Shown here piece by piece: positions 17,818-27,538 of a DNA stretch of 64,000 bases. Origin of the DNA: G963708235 sp963708235 (GTDB taxonomy: Bacteria > Actinomycetota > Acidimicrobiia > Spongiisociales > UBA5794); the NCBI GenBank assembly GCA_963708235.1, contig OY970200.1, forward strand, positions 2,046,001 to 2,110,000, in the 5' to 3' direction. The position numbers and the translations under genes are program-made. How positions within the stretch are numbered: position 1 is the stretch's first letter; every line of letters begins with the position of its first letter. Under the pieces are notes generated by a model. That model was not told where the DNA came from and did no database searches. It saw only the letters and a list, made by a program, of their open reading frames with translations.

Positions 17818-18354
17818 TCAGCCTGACGTCGACGCCGTCGTCGTGGTCGCCGGCGGGTTCGAGACGACGGGCTGGCCGGGGATGGATTCCGCCGCGATGA
17901 ACCCGGCGGTGAGAAGTAGCACGGCGCCCACCAGCAGCATCGCCACCGGCGCCTTGAGGTGTTTGATCGCTTCCCCGAGTGCCACCACCGTCTCCTTGAC
18001 GGCGACCGCCACCCCGGTACCTGCCGCCGCCGAGCTCATGTCGTTGACGACGGGTCGCCGGATCACGGCTCGTCGCATCGATGCCGCCTGGAGCCACGCC
18101 CCGAGTGCGACGGCGGCGATACCCGCCCCCGCCAGGATGCGGGCCACCCCGGCGGCAAACGGATAGGACACCGTCGTCGCCACCATCTGCCCGCCGCTGT
18201 CGGTGACCGACTCGACGGCGGCACTCCCCGCCATGTCACTGATCCAGCGACCGGCGAGGATGACGCCCACCGCAAGGATCACGCCGAGCACGGACAACGC
18301 CACCGGGCCGAACTGGGGCTCGGTTTCGACCGTCTCCTGGTCATCGGTGCTCAT
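17818..18354 (-). CDS. Membrane protein with three or four hydrophobic segments
   Basis: This 178-residue protein has clear segments at VALSVLGVILAVGVILAG, ILAGAGIAAVALGAWL and APVAMLLVGAVLLLTAGFIA, and a Thr-rich C-terminus. The middle is Ala/Val-rich and may form one more helix. No family is recognised. It precedes the protease operon on the same strand with a 39-bp gap, so co-transcription is possible. Confidence 0.65.
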   Translation of the reverse strand: MSTDDQETVETEPQFGPVALSVLGVILAVGVILAGRWISDMAGSAAVESVTDSGGQMVATTVSYPFAAGVARILAGAGIAAVALGAWLQAASMRRAVIRRPVVNDMSSAAAGTGVAVAVKETVVALGEAIKHLKAPVAMLLVGAVLLLTAGFIAAESIPGQPVVSNPPATTTTASTSG

Positions 18355-18529
18355 GTTCTCCCTCTCATGTTCCCCGGACCGACCCTGGCCGCCGGATGGT
18401 GTGCGTTCGGGCCGGCGACGAGCGTAGTCTCCGATTCCGTCCGGAACCCGGGATCAGCGAATCCCCCGATCCCTGGTGTGCACGACCTGCGGTCCGGGCC
18501 GGACCGGTCGATCCCGGTAGCATCGCCCC

Positions 18530-19066
18530 ATGGATGAGGAAACGCTGCAGGCCGTCTCCGCCGATGGCGCCGCGGTCGGCACCGTCGGTCGGCTTGCCGC
18601 TCACACCGCTCCGGGGGTGCTCCACGCCGCATTCAGCGTGGTGATGGTTGGTCCGGATGACCGTGTGCTCGTCCAGCAGCGTCACCACGCCAAGCCCACG
18701 TTCGGAGGGGCATGGTCCAACACCGTGTGCTCGCATGTCCGTCCCGGCGAGACGGTGGTCGAAGCCGCCGTGCGGCGCACCATCGATGAACTGGGAGTGG
18801 AGATCACCCCCCGGGAGGTGGGACGGTTCGTCTACAAGGCGGTCGATCCCGGCACCGGGTTCGTCGAGTACGAGTTGGACCATGTCGTGGTGGCGATCGT
18901 TGCCGAACGGCCCGAACTCGAACCCGATCCCGCCGAGATCGACGATGTCGTGTGGCTGACCCGCAACGAGGTTGGCACGTGGCTGGCAGACCCCACCGTT
19001 GCCACCACGCCGTGGTTCCCGATGGTCCATGCGATCTCGGGGTCCTACCTGGCGACGCTCGGGTAA
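18530..19066 (+). CDS. idi: Isopentenyl-diphosphate delta-isomerase, type I
   Basis: This 178-residue enzyme has the type I family blocks LHAAFSVVM, TFGGAWSNTVCSHVRPGE with the catalytic cysteine, and the Nudix-like EAAVRRTIDELGV. YELDHV follows near residue 118. It interconverts isopentenyl and dimethylallyl diphosphate for isoprenoid synthesis in the cytosol and needs Mg2+. The length is normal. It is monocistronic, with a strong shared terminator downstream. Confidence 0.95.
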   Translation: MDEETLQAVSADGAAVGTVGRLAAHTAPGVLHAAFSVVMVGPDDRVLVQQRHHAKPTFGGAWSNTVCSHVRPGETVVEAAVRRTIDELGVEITPREVGRFVYKAVDPGTGFVEYELDHVVVAIVAERPELEPDPAEIDDVVWLTRNEVGTWLADPTVATTPWFPMVHAISGSYLATLG

Positions 19067-19087
19067 CGGTCCGCCCCCGTAGAAGAC

Positions 19088-19125
19088 GAGAGAGGTGGCG
19101 TCCCGTGTGGGGCGCCACCTCTCTC
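19088..19125. terminator. Bidirectional terminator between idi and the X-Pro peptidase gene
   Basis: GAGAGAGGTGGCG at 19088-19100 pairs perfectly with CGCCACCTCTCTC at 19113-19125 over a 12-nt loop. It lies between two convergent genes, 22 bp after idi and 28 bp before the stop of the opposite gene. The T-tract is weak on both strands. Confidence 0.85.
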
Positions 19126-19152
19126 CGGTCGTTGTCTCGGTTCGGTCAGGGG

Positions 19153-21075
19153 TCAGTCCTCGAAGACGGCGGCGCCTCCGACGACGGGAAGAACCAGCGA
19201 GCTCCCACCGAGCATCAGCGTGATCTCGGCGCCGAGGGCGCCATTGTCACGTGACGGCCGCAGTGAGCTGTTGCTGGTGTTGTAGTTGCCGGTGATCACG
19301 AGACCGATCCGGTGACCGGCCGGGATGATGTGATCCGACGGCAGCGTGTTCCAGCTCACCGTGTACTCCTTGCCGGGCCGCAGGTCGTGCGAAACCCGCA
19401 GGTCGACGCGGTTCTTGGCGTCGATGTGGCCGTAGGCGACAACCCGCTGGGGAGTGATCGTGACCGACTCCTCCATCGGCTCGGCACAGCCGGTGAGGTT
19501 GATCAGATCTTCGGGCTCACATGGCTCGGAGATGACCTCGAACGGGGTCTTGGTCTCCATGGTCACGGTGGGCGCCTCGCCGTAGTCGACGATCATCGCC
19601 GACAGCAGCGCCGTGTTGGTGCTCGACTTCATCCGGACCTTGACCTCGGGGGTGCCGGAGATGCGCACATCCTGGGTCAACGCCGGGGTGACGTACACCA
19701 GCCGTCCCGGTCGGGTCTCGTGGGCGGCACCGATCTTGATGGCCTCGGTCTGGACACTGTCGACGAAGCTCTGCGTCGGGTTCCCAACGGTGGGGTCGAG
19801 CGACAGAGTTCCGGCGACCGTCTCGGTGGCCGGACCGAATCGCAGTTCGACGTCGGCGGCGTCGAGATCGGGCCAGCTTGCGTGGGTCTCCCACGACCCG
19901 TCGGGACGCTGAATGTCGGCCATCGGCTCTTCCATGACGCCGTTGCTGATGCGGTGCAGCCAGTAGTCCATCCAGCGGTGCATCACCTGCTGCCATTCGG
20001 TGTTGCGGAAGCTGGTCGGGTTGACGTGGGCGCCGCGATGGAGCCAGATCTTGCGGGGCATGTTGCGCCGCTCGACCTCTCTCCACAGCCGGGAGGTGTG
20101 CATGGTCTTGACGTTGAAGTCCGTCTGCCCGTGCACCATGAACACCGAGGTACCGGTCTTCTTGATGTTCCGGGAATCGGGAACGTAGTTGCGGTCCTGC
20201 CAGAACTCGGTGAAGTCATAGGCGGGGACGTTGGACTGCTCGATATCTCCCAGTGCGGTGATGACCGGCTCGCAGGCCGGCGCCGACACCGACCCGGGAA
20301 GGTCACGGCTCACCGAGACGTAGTCCGCCAGCCACTCCGTATAGCGGCCACCGTTGACTCCGGCCCAACCGTTCCAGCCGATCCCCTGGTCGTTGACGTA
20401 GTCGTACCAGCTCGAGATGGCGGCGATCGGCACCACGGTACGCAGACCGGGCACACCCTGGGTGGCGACGGCGTTGGGCAGAGTCCCGACGTAGGAGACA
20501 CCCTGCATCCCGACGAAACCGGTGCTCCACGACGCAACCACCGGGGTGCCGTCGTAGTACTGGGCCGGGGCACGCCCGTTGAGCCAGTCGACGACCGCCT
20601 TGATGCTGATGGTGTCCTCGATGCCACCCGTGGTCGGGCATCCGAAGGAACGTCCGGTTCCCTGCATCTCGACCTGAACCACGGCATAGCCGCGGGGGAC
20701 GAAGTACTCGTCCCACCAGCCGGGGAAGCCACGGGTCTGGTCCGGTGGCGGATTGGCGGTACGCCCGAAGTACGGGCTGGCTTCCATGATGGTCGGAACC
20801 ATCAAGCCGTCCTCCGTCTCACCGGGACGGATCACATCGACCTGGATCAGGTCGTTGGCGCCGTCGTTGTCACTGTCCATCGGCGCCTCGACGTACACCA
20901 CCTCGGAGATGGCGTTGGCAAAGGGGAACACCGGCTGGGTGGCGCCGTTCTCGACGACGATGCCCGGGGTGGGGGTGGTGGGTACGGGGTCGTCACTCGC
21001 CGTCGCTGCAGGCACAAGTGCCATGGTGGTAAGCAGCGACAGGGCGACGACGACCAATCTTGGTGCGCGTCTCAT
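19153..21075 (-). CDS. Secreted Xaa-Pro dipeptidyl-peptidase / CocE-NonD hydrolase (S15)
   Basis: This 640-residue protein has a signal peptide (LVVVALSLLTTMALVPAATA). The alpha/beta-hydrolase core shows the nucleophile serine in GMQGVSYVGT, aspartate in VHGQTDFNVKT and histidine in LHRGAHVNP. The C-terminal jelly-roll typical of CocE and X-Pro dipeptidyl peptidases follows from about residue 400, with AGHRIGLVITG. It would cleave Xaa-Pro dipeptides or esters outside the cell. It converges on idi. Confidence 0.9.
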   Translation of the reverse strand: MRRAPRLVVVALSLLTTMALVPAATASDDPVPTTPTPGIVVENGATQPVFPFANAISEVVYVEAPMDSDNDGANDLIQVDVIRPGETEDGLMVPTIMEASPYFGRTANPPPDQTRGFPGWWDEYFVPRGYAVVQVEMQGTGRSFGCPTTGGIEDTISIKAVVDWLNGRAPAQYYDGTPVVASWSTGFVGMQGVSYVGTLPNAVATQGVPGLRTVVPIAAISSWYDYVNDQGIGWNGWAGVNGGRYTEWLADYVSVSRDLPGSVSAPACEPVITALGDIEQSNVPAYDFTEFWQDRNYVPDSRNIKKTGTSVFMVHGQTDFNVKTMHTSRLWREVERRNMPRKIWLHRGAHVNPTSFRNTEWQQVMHRWMDYWLHRISNGVMEEPMADIQRPDGSWETHASWPDLDAADVELRFGPATETVAGTLSLDPTVGNPTQSFVDSVQTEAIKIGAAHETRPGRLVYVTPALTQDVRISGTPEVKVRMKSSTNTALLSAMIVDYGEAPTVTMETKTPFEVISEPCEPEDLINLTGCAEPMEESVTITPQRVVAYGHIDAKNRVDLRVSHDLRPGKEYTVSWNTLPSDHIIPAGHRIGLVITGNYNTSNSSLRPSRDNGALGAEITLMLGGSSLVLPVVGGAAVFED

Positions 21076-21322
21076 TGCGGGTCTCTCTCCCTATGTTGCG
21101 GGATGCCACGCCGGCTTCCCGTCCGTGTGCACGACGTCGACCTCTCGCATCGGTCAATCCGTCACGCTGCCGACGACCATACATGCCTGAGGCAAGGAAA
21201 TGCACACAAGTTTGCGAGTGATCTCGACATCGACAGCAACCGGCCAGGTGGCGCAACGGACGGGCCGACGGCGATGGCTCTCCGTACACCCGTTCCCGGT
21301 CGGGTCTGCGCCCGGCCCGTGG

Positions 21323-22237
21323 TCACCGCCGGCTGTCGCGGATGGTTCCGACCATCGGGTAGTCCTGGCTGCTGAGGTAGGCGACGCATCCGAACGTCCT
21401 GATGCCGGTTTCCCACTGCCGTTCGCTCGGAGCCCGCGTTTCGTAGGTAAGGGCGGACAGCCCCGGCGGGACACCCACATACCGTTCCGACGCCGCCTCA
21501 CATACGGTCGAAGCTTCGGTCCACTCGGTGTCGGCATCGAACGACCCGTCGGGGAGCGTTCCCTGGTGATAGATCTCCCCGCCGTGCGGCTCAGCGCAGT
21601 CGACCACTTCGAGTTCGTCGGTCTCGTCGACCAACCCGGCGAGGGAGGTGCCGGAGAACGGATCGGCAACGCAGGTACCGGCAGGCAACGATGCGGCAGG
21701 GGCGATGCTCCCCGGGGCGATCACTGATTCAGACGCGGGCATCAGGGTCAGCACATAACCGTCGCCGCAGCGATCGTCGGTCACCCGCCCGCGATCGCTC
21801 CCGTTCCCGACCACCGACACCTGACCGTACGGCGACACATCGAAGAACGACGCCCTCCCCGAATAGGTCGCCTCGACACACCACCGGTCCGGGTCACCGG
21901 CGACGAGAACCGGACGCAGGGAGTCCAGGTTCGACCGGGGAACCTCGATCGTTTCCACCAGGTAGACGTCACCCGGCAGCGGTTCGCCGTCCGTTCCCTC
22001 GACCATCGACACCCACACCCGAGGCAAGGACTCGTGGTCCCCGGCGAGGGCAGCCACCGCATCGGCGACCCCGTCGACATCGGTTCGTGCGTGGCGTTGA
22101 TCGGCGCTGGTGAGAAGATCGGGCACCACGGCGGTCGCCACGATTCCCGCCGCCACCACCATCCCCCCGCCGATCAGCCACCTCGTCCAGCGAGGTCTCG
22201 GACGGGGTGAGCGGGTCGGTTGTTCAGTTTCCATCAC
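21323..22237 (-). CDS. Membrane-anchored protein with Septum_form-like domain
   Basis: This 304-residue protein has one membrane segment near residues 18-42 (WLIGGGMVVAAGIVATAV). The C-terminal third has the septum-formation pattern: GTCVADPF, VVDCAEPHGGEIYHQG, a central cysteine and WETGIRTFGCVAY. In actinobacteria this domain is extracytoplasmic. Its role is poorly defined despite the name, so I do not assign one. The middle region is not recognised. Confidence 0.75.
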   Translation of the reverse strand: MMETEQPTRSPRPRPRWTRWLIGGGMVVAAGIVATAVVPDLLTSADQRHARTDVDGVADAVAALAGDHESLPRVWVSMVEGTDGEPLPGDVYLVETIEVPRSNLDSLRPVLVAGDPDRWCVEATYSGRASFFDVSPYGQVSVVGNGSDRGRVTDDRCGDGYVLTLMPASESVIAPGSIAPAASLPAGTCVADPFSGTSLAGLVDETDELEVVDCAEPHGGEIYHQGTLPDGSFDADTEWTEASTVCEAASERYVGVPPGLSALTYETRAPSERQWETGIRTFGCVAYLSSQDYPMVGTIRDSRR

Positions 22238-22381
22238 ACGGGTCCGATCGGTACCGGCTCGGGCAAACCATGACGTCGCGGCATGAGATCACTGCGCGAC
22301 TCTACGCCACGGTCATCCAGCACCCGGGCCGAAGGCGGTGTCCAGGCGGCGGCGATTGGCCCTGCGTGGGCCCCTTCGTGC

Positions 22382-23662
22382 CTATCCGGTACCGACGAAC
22401 ACCCACATCATGTCGCTACTCCCGGCAACGGGTCCCAGAGCAGTGCCGACGATGGAGGCGGTGCCGGTGGCGCCGGCTCCTCCGTCGGCGAGTGCGGCGG
22501 CGTGTCCTGGCTCGATGGAAGCCGCAAGCGGCTGCCCGGCGCCGACCCCGGTGTGTCCGCCGTCGACACGCACCCGGACCGCCCCTGACACCACCATCAG
22601 CAGGTGACCACCCGGTGGCACCGGACCGGCCATCGTCGTCTCGATGTCCCGTGGCGCCGTGTCGGGATCGAATTCGGCGATTGAATCGAGATTGAACCGG
22701 GCGGACACCACTCCGGCGACCGCCATCCCCGCGGCGCCGTCGGACTGCGAAACCTTTGGCATCGCCGCCTCGTAGGTGGCGGTCGGCTCGGTGACGCCGG
22801 AGAACGACACCACGTCTCCGGGCTCCAGCGCGGTGTCGCCGCCGTTCTCGACGATCACCATGACGGCGCCTTGCAGGTGGTAGTCGAGGGCGAATGCATT
22901 GTCCGGGGTGTAGAGACCCCAGTCGTTGCTGGCGAGACCGGTACGCCCGGTGACGCCACGCCACGTGGTGCTCTGTCCCCAGACCCCGTAGTTGCTCGAG
23001 CTGACCGCGTAGACACCGATCCCGACCTGGCTCGATCCGTAGGTGCCCCGGTTCTGACCGCGCCCGACCACACCGACCTCACCGATAGGGGAGGCAATGC
23101 CGGTGAGGTCGCCGGCTTCGCCGAGCACCCCGTAGGCGCCCCCGAGACCCCGCCCGTTGACACCGGCACCCGGACTCACCGACGAACCGCGGTTGCTCTG
23201 GCCGAAGACCCCGACCGTCCCGACGCCGTCGGTGGTCGTGTTGTTTGCGGACAGAACGCTGCTCGCCGCCGGGGTGGCGCCACTGACCGCCCTCGACAAC
23301 CGGATCGGCGGATTGAGCGAAATCTGACGTCCGGTGGCCCGCAATCCATTCCCGGCGGTCAACGGAGTCGGCGTCACCACACCCCCCTGGGCCAGCCGGC
23401 GGATGAAGGCGGCCATCTGCCCCCGGGTCACCGAATCACCTGGGCAGAACCGGTCGTTGACCGGGTTGTTGCAGCCCAGCGTGACACCGGCGTTCGCCAA
23501 CCAGGTGATGTCGTCGTGGAAGGTGTGGTTGTCGGGCACATCCTTGAACCGGTCGGAGGCAAGCGACACCCCCGGCCAGGCCGCTGCCGCCACAACGACG
23601 AACACGGCGATTGCCCGTCTCGACGTCTTGGATTGCCCCGAGAAGGAGAATGTTCCCCGCAT
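22382..23662 (-). CDS. Exported protein with S-layer-homology-like segment and Gly-rich repeat region
   Basis: This 426-residue protein has a signal peptide and a strong AGGAGG site 5 bp before the ATG at 23662, which excludes the longer open frame. Residues about 37-95 (FKDVPDNHTFHDDITWLANA, then GDSVTRGQMAAFIRRL) match an SLH-type wall-binding module. The central part repeats GVFGQ, GVLGE, GVVGRG, GVYAV and GVWGQ, a pattern seen in phage and surface fibre-like proteins. The C-terminal half is beta-rich. It is likely a cell-surface protein. Confidence 0.78.
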   Translation of the reverse strand: MRGTFSFSGQSKTSRRAIAVFVVVAAAAWPGVSLASDRFKDVPDNHTFHDDITWLANAGVTLGCNNPVNDRFCPGDSVTRGQMAAFIRRLAQGGVVTPTPLTAGNGLRATGRQISLNPPIRLSRAVSGATPAASSVLSANNTTTDGVGTVGVFGQSNRGSSVSPGAGVNGRGLGGAYGVLGEAGDLTGIASPIGEVGVVGRGQNRGTYGSSQVGIGVYAVSSSNYGVWGQSTTWRGVTGRTGLASNDWGLYTPDNAFALDYHLQGAVMVIVENGGDTALEPGDVVSFSGVTEPTATYEAAMPKVSQSDGAAGMAVAGVVSARFNLDSIAEFDPDTAPRDIETTMAGPVPPGGHLLMVVSGAVRVRVDGGHTGVGAGQPLAASIEPGHAAALADGGAGATGTASIVGTALGPVAGSSDMMWVFVGTG

Positions 23663-23700
23663 GGCGCCTCCTGTAATTGGCGATACACCAACCAGGAACT

Positions 23701-24150
23701 CTATGCGACGGTGCGGGGACCTGTGAGAGACTCGGAGTCCGGGTGCGGGGCGAGGGATGCGGCTTCTCCGGACACCGGCATGGCGGCCGCCAGCACGAGA
23801 TACAGTCCGAAGATCGAGACCCCCAGCGGCACATGGACAGCCACCATGCCGGCGAACCCGATGAACACCTGGGTGGTGACGGCGACCAGACCGGCCACCG
23901 CCACAGCCGCCGCATTCCGGGTGAGCTGGCCACGACGCCATCCAACGACGGCGATCACGACGACCACCAGAGAGGCGCCGAACACCACACTCTCGCCGAG
24001 GACGCCGTGGAGATCTCGTGCGCTGGTCGAGCCGCCGAGAAAGCTCCCCGCCAGGGCCGCCTGGAGTAGCACCAGTGCCGTGGTGAGCCCGGCACCGATA
24101 CGCAGGCCACGGCGTGTCCAGGAAGCTTTCGACGGGTAGGAGTCGCTCAC
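23701..24150 (-). CDS. Four-helix membrane protein
   Basis: This 149-residue protein begins with GTG at 24150 and has four hydrophobic helices (IGAGLTTALVLLQAALAG, VVFGASLVVVVIAVVGW, AAAVAVAGLVAVTTQVFI, VHVPLGVSIFGLYLVL). The HGVLGE and HVPLG histidines resemble those of small haem-linked or DUF6220 proteins, but that is a weak likeness. The frame extends to 24192 with no coding support. Confidence 0.6.
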   Translation of the reverse strand: MSDSYPSKASWTRRGLRIGAGLTTALVLLQAALAGSFLGGSTSARDLHGVLGESVVFGASLVVVVIAVVGWRRGQLTRNAAAVAVAGLVAVTTQVFIGFAGMVAVHVPLGVSIFGLYLVLAAAMPVSGEAASLAPHPDSESLTGPRTVA

Positions 24151-24304
24151 GGCGGGGCATCCTATCGAGCCGGCGCCATCCACGCCGAGCAATCTCGGAA
24201 GTTCTTCATCACTTCCGTCGGAGTTCCATCGATCAGGATTCGAGAAGCGTGCACTGGCGCTGGCCCGTAGTGTCGACCATGAACGTATCGAGGAGGATCA
24301 CCAG

Positions 24305-24751
24305 ATGAGCACCACCAGCAAGCCCGCCTCGGACGGGTTCTCGGCGGCGGAACGTGCCGCCATGAAAGAGCGGGCAAAGGAGCTGAAGGCACAGGGCCGC
24401 GGAGGTCAGAAGAAGGCCGACAACGAGCGCGCCGTGCTCGATGCGATCGCCGAGATGCCCGATGCCGACCGCACCCTCGCCGAACGTATCCATGCCCTCG
24501 TGACGACCCACGCCCCGGGGCTGTTGCACAAGACCTGGTACGGGATGCCTGCCTATGCCAACGCCGACGGCAAGGTCGTCTGTTTCTTCCAGGCGGCGGC
24601 CAAGTTCGAGGCCCGCTACGCCACCTTCGGATTCAACGACGCCGCCAAGCTCGACGATGGCCCGATGTGGCCGGTTACCTTTGCGGTCGTCGAATGGACC
24701 CCCGCCGTCGAGAAGAAGTTCGTGGCGCTGATCAAGACCGCCATCGCCTGA
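24305..24751 (+). CDS. DUF1801-family protein (YdhG-like)
   Basis: This 148-residue protein has the family core IHALVTTHAPGLLHKTWYGMPAYANADGKVVCFF at residues 62-97, then FEARYATFGF. The N-terminal 45 residues are Lys-rich. Members related to YdhG/Fra have been linked to iron handling, but most are uncharacterised. A GAGGATCACCAG region precedes the ATG. It stands alone. Confidence 0.82.
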   Translation: MSTTSKPASDGFSAAERAAMKERAKELKAQGRGGQKKADNERAVLDAIAEMPDADRTLAERIHALVTTHAPGLLHKTWYGMPAYANADGKVVCFFQAAAKFEARYATFGFNDAAKLDDGPMWPVTFAVVEWTPAVEKKFVALIKTAIA

Positions 24752-24888
24752 ACGGATCGGGTCCGCAGGCCGCAAGACTCTTGGTAGACCTATCCGAACA
24801 AGACCGTCAGCAGGTACCACCCGCCGGCAACGGCCGCTACGGCCGTCGTCCCCCACCATCCGTCGGCGTCAGGTGCCGTGACGCCGGT

Positions 24889-25368
24889 TCAACCGGCGAG
24901 CAACTCGTCGAGCTTCTCGTAGCCCTCCTTGACACCGACCTCCATGCCGCTGGTGACGAAGGCGTCGCGCCCCTCGAAGCTGTCGACGAGTGACGTGGCG
25001 ACGAGGCGGGTCCGTCCGTCGCCCAGGTCTTCGAGTGTCAACCGCTCGAGGGCCACACCGTCCGGAAAACCTTCGTAGGTGAAGGTCTGCACGATGAGCT
25101 CACCGGGCCGCAGCTCATGGAAAGAGCCATAGAAGCGGTACTCCTCATCGCCGCGGGTGGATGTGTAGCGGTACGAGCCGCCGGTGCGGGCATCGAAGTG
25201 GTCGATCCTGGTGTCGATGCTCCGAGGCCCGATCCACTGGGCGAAGAGCTCGGGATCGACGTGGGCCTGATACACCTTGTCGGGTGGCGCATCGAACTCC
25301 CGGACGATCCGCACCATGGGCACGTCGGGCACGATCGTGATCTCGGTCTCGTTGGTCATGACACTCAT
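24889..25368 (-). CDS. SRPBCC / AHSA1-like domain protein
   Basis: This 159-residue protein has the START-like fold pattern: IVREFDAPPDKVYQAHVDPELFAQW, FDARTGGSYRY, GSFHELRPGELIVQTFTYEG and a C-terminal helix EGYEKLDELLAG. AHSA1-like proteins bind hydrophobic ligands and often pair with ArsR regulators. Here the ArsR gene overlaps its start by 4 nt, so the two are one operon. After the UGA the same frame stays open for 32 codons. Confidence 0.88.
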   Translation of the reverse strand: MSVMTNETEITIVPDVPMVRIVREFDAPPDKVYQAHVDPELFAQWIGPRSIDTRIDHFDARTGGSYRYTSTRGDEEYRFYGSFHELRPGELIVQTFTYEGFPDGVALERLTLEDLGDGRTRLVATSLVDSFEGRDAFVTSGMEVGVKEGYEKLDELLAG

Positions 25369-25742
25369 CTGTCCTCTCCGTTCTGTTTCGGGGTTCTCTT
25401 CCGATCATCGACCGCCGGAGCGTCCGGCATCGACCGCAGGACATCGTCGAGCCTGCGGTAACGCTCCTCGGCCTGGCGGCGGTAGCGCTCGATCCACTTG
25501 GTCATCAGGTCGAACACCTCCGCTTCCAGATGCACGGGACGGCGTTGGGCCTCACGACGGCGACTCACCAACCCGGCATCCTCGAGCACCCTGAGGTGTT
25601 TGGAGATCGCCTGCACGGTGACGTCGTACGGCTCGGCGAGCTCGTTCACCGTGGCGTCACCGTCGGCGAGCCGGGACACCATGTCGCGCCGGGTCGGATC
25701 GGCCAACGCCGAGAACACCCGGGAAAGCGGATCGATCGACAC
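25365..25742 (-). CDS. ArsR-family transcriptional regulator
   Basis: This 125-residue winged HTH protein has FSALADPTRRDMVSRL, TVNELAEPYDVTVQAISKHL and LEDAGLVSRRREA. The GTG at 25742 is chosen because AAGGAGG lies 7-13 bp upstream. It is coupled by 4 nt to the SRPBCC gene. GTTGAA half-sites upstream suggest autoregulation. No metal-binding cysteine set is visible, so it is probably of the non-metal group that partners SRPBCC genes. Confidence 0.88.
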   Translation of the reverse strand: MSIDPLSRVFSALADPTRRDMVSRLADGDATVNELAEPYDVTVQAISKHLRVLEDAGLVSRRREAQRRPVHLEAEVFDLMTKWIERYRRQAEERYRRLDDVLRSMPDAPAVDDRKRTPKQNGEDR

Positions 25743-25758
25743 CGCACTTGCCTCCTTG

Positions 25759-25823
25759 TTCAACTTTCCGGTTGAATAACCGTATCGCAAATGGCGCCTC
25801 GTTGTCAACCGTTGCGTTGAATA
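25759..25823 (-). promoter_or_regulatory. TTCAAC/GTTGAA operator-like repeats upstream of the ArsR gene
   Basis: TTCAAC at 25759-25764 and GTTGAA at 25771-25776 form an inverted repeat with a 6-bp gap. GTTGAATA recurs at 25816-25823. They occupy the 80 bp before the GTG start, where an ArsR dimer would block transcription. Confidence 0.5.
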
Positions 25824-25867
25824 CGGTGGTGGTCCCATGCGGTGTCGGGCAGAGGGTGGGGGCGGTA

Positions 25868-27295
25868 TCACCCGTCGGCGAGCAGCCCGATCCCCTGCGC
25901 AGCGACATCGATGACGTAGTCGACCGAGGCGGTGGCCGCCGGCTCCTCGGAGGCGAGCTGCAGGACCAGAACGGACGGAGTCCCCTCGCCGTCTTCCATG
26001 TACCAGGAGAGCGCAAGCACCCCGGGAGCGGACCCTCCCTTGAACCCGACGTACGGCCAATCGACCGGGTCGACGGCAGCGCCCGGGTTGATCGCAAGGA
26101 TCCGGCGCACCTCTCCCTCGGGGTCGTCGGTGGCCGCCGCCTGGAGGGCGGCATGGGCGGCGGCGACGTCCAAGCCGGTGCCGAACCAGTCGACCCCGTC
26201 GATCCAGACCGGATCGGTCACATCCTCGGCCTCGATGGCGAGCACACCTCCGGGTAGGTCGGTGAGGAGATCGCGTCGCTCGGAGGGATCACCCGTCGCC
26301 CACTCCCGTCGCAGCGCCGGGTCGCCCCACCCGACCTGAAAGAGAGCCCGGGTGGTGAGTAGCGGGTCGAGCAGCCCGGGGTCGTGGTGTCCCATGTCGA
26401 CAACCGCCTCGTCTACCGCATCCCGACCGACGAGGTCGATGAGCAGATCGGTGGCGGTGTTGTCGCTGATCGAGATCATCAGCTCGGCGGCCTCCGCCAC
26501 GGTCACCGTTGCCCCCTCTGGCTCCTCCTGGAGTCGCCCGGTGGGCAGGCTGCGCAGGTCATCGGTGATCACGATCTGGTCGGTCCAGGCAATGTCGCCG
26601 TCGAGGACGGCCTGCTGCACCGCTCCGAGGACATACAGCTTGAAGATCGAGCCGAGCGGCCCCGGTTCGCCGTCGCCGCTCTCGTGAACGGTGTCCCATC
26701 CGCCAGGGCCGGCGCGCACCGCCAACACATCGACGTCGGCCCCGGTTTGGGCGAGGGCCGCATCCAGATCGGCCCAGCTCGAGACCTCGGCACGGGGCTG
26801 CACCACGAGGACGGCGATGGAACCTTCACCATCGAGCCCGACGACCATCAGATACCTGGCTCCGTCGGCACCGGCCAGTTCGAGGCGCGCCTCATCAGCG
26901 ACCCCTTCGTAGGAGCCGACGGTGAATGGCCCGAGCGCCCGAAGCTGATCGAAGGTTGGAGCGACCGCATCGGCGGGCACATCGGCCAGAAACGACGCTG
27001 CGAAGCGCCGCTCCGCCTCCTCGGCCGAAGGACCGTCGGCCGCTGCGAGCTGATCGAGGACCCACCGAGAAGCGTCACCAGCCGGGGTATCGGGGATGTC
27101 GGGCGGCGCATCGGTGGAGGGGAAGGTGGCCGGAGGAGGCAGCGCGGTCGTGGTTGCGCCGACAGATGTGCTGGTCGCAGTCGGCGCCGTCGGTTCAGTG
27201 CCGTCGGTGTCGCACGCCGCCACGAGGACGACGCCGAGCAGAACGACGGTCCACATGCGTCGCCGCCACGGTTGCGCATTCTTGACAGGGGTCAT
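25868..27295 (-). CDS. Lipoprotein of the class A beta-lactamase / serine hydrolase fold
   Basis: This 475-residue protein has a lipobox at C28 (VLVAAC) and a Thr/Pro linker. A region at about 75-165 precedes the catalytic domain. That domain has S216-I-F-K219 (SxxK), S277-D-N279 (SDN) and a late KGG in GFKGGSAPG, the three class A elements. An Omega-loop E166 block is not evident, so hydrolysis of beta-lactams is doubtful. Cell-wall or penicillin-binding roles are equally likely. The ATG at 27295 is preceded by GAGGAG. Confidence 0.82.
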   Translation of the reverse strand: MTPVKNAQPWRRRMWTVVLLGVVLVAACDTDGTEPTAPTATSTSVGATTTALPPPATFPSTDAPPDIPDTPAGDASRWVLDQLAAADGPSAEEAERRFAASFLADVPADAVAPTFDQLRALGPFTVGSYEGVADEARLELAGADGARYLMVVGLDGEGSIAVLVVQPRAEVSSWADLDAALAQTGADVDVLAVRAGPGGWDTVHESGDGEPGPLGSIFKLYVLGAVQQAVLDGDIAWTDQIVITDDLRSLPTGRLQEEPEGATVTVAEAAELMISISDNTATDLLIDLVGRDAVDEAVVDMGHHDPGLLDPLLTTRALFQVGWGDPALRREWATGDPSERRDLLTDLPGGVLAIEAEDVTDPVWIDGVDWFGTGLDVAAAHAALQAAATDDPEGEVRRILAINPGAAVDPVDWPYVGFKGGSAPGVLALSWYMEDGEGTPSVLVLQLASEEPAATASVDYVIDVAAQGIGLLADG

Positions 27296-27538
27296 CAGAG
27301 GCTCCTCGATCTCGCACCTTCCACGCCTTCCCCGCCGACGTGCCCCCAAACCTCCGCTGAAAGTCGCCCTCCGACGCCGGCGCACACCTGGACACCCGAT
27401 GCAGAGGCAGATCACGGAAGGACACGCTTGACGGTGCCGGTCGACTCCGCCCGCGGTTCCCCTCGGCCTGAACCACCGAGCCCGGGCGCGCATTCGGGCG
27501 CTGGACATGGTCCGGGCCTGGCGATCCTGCCGACGCGA

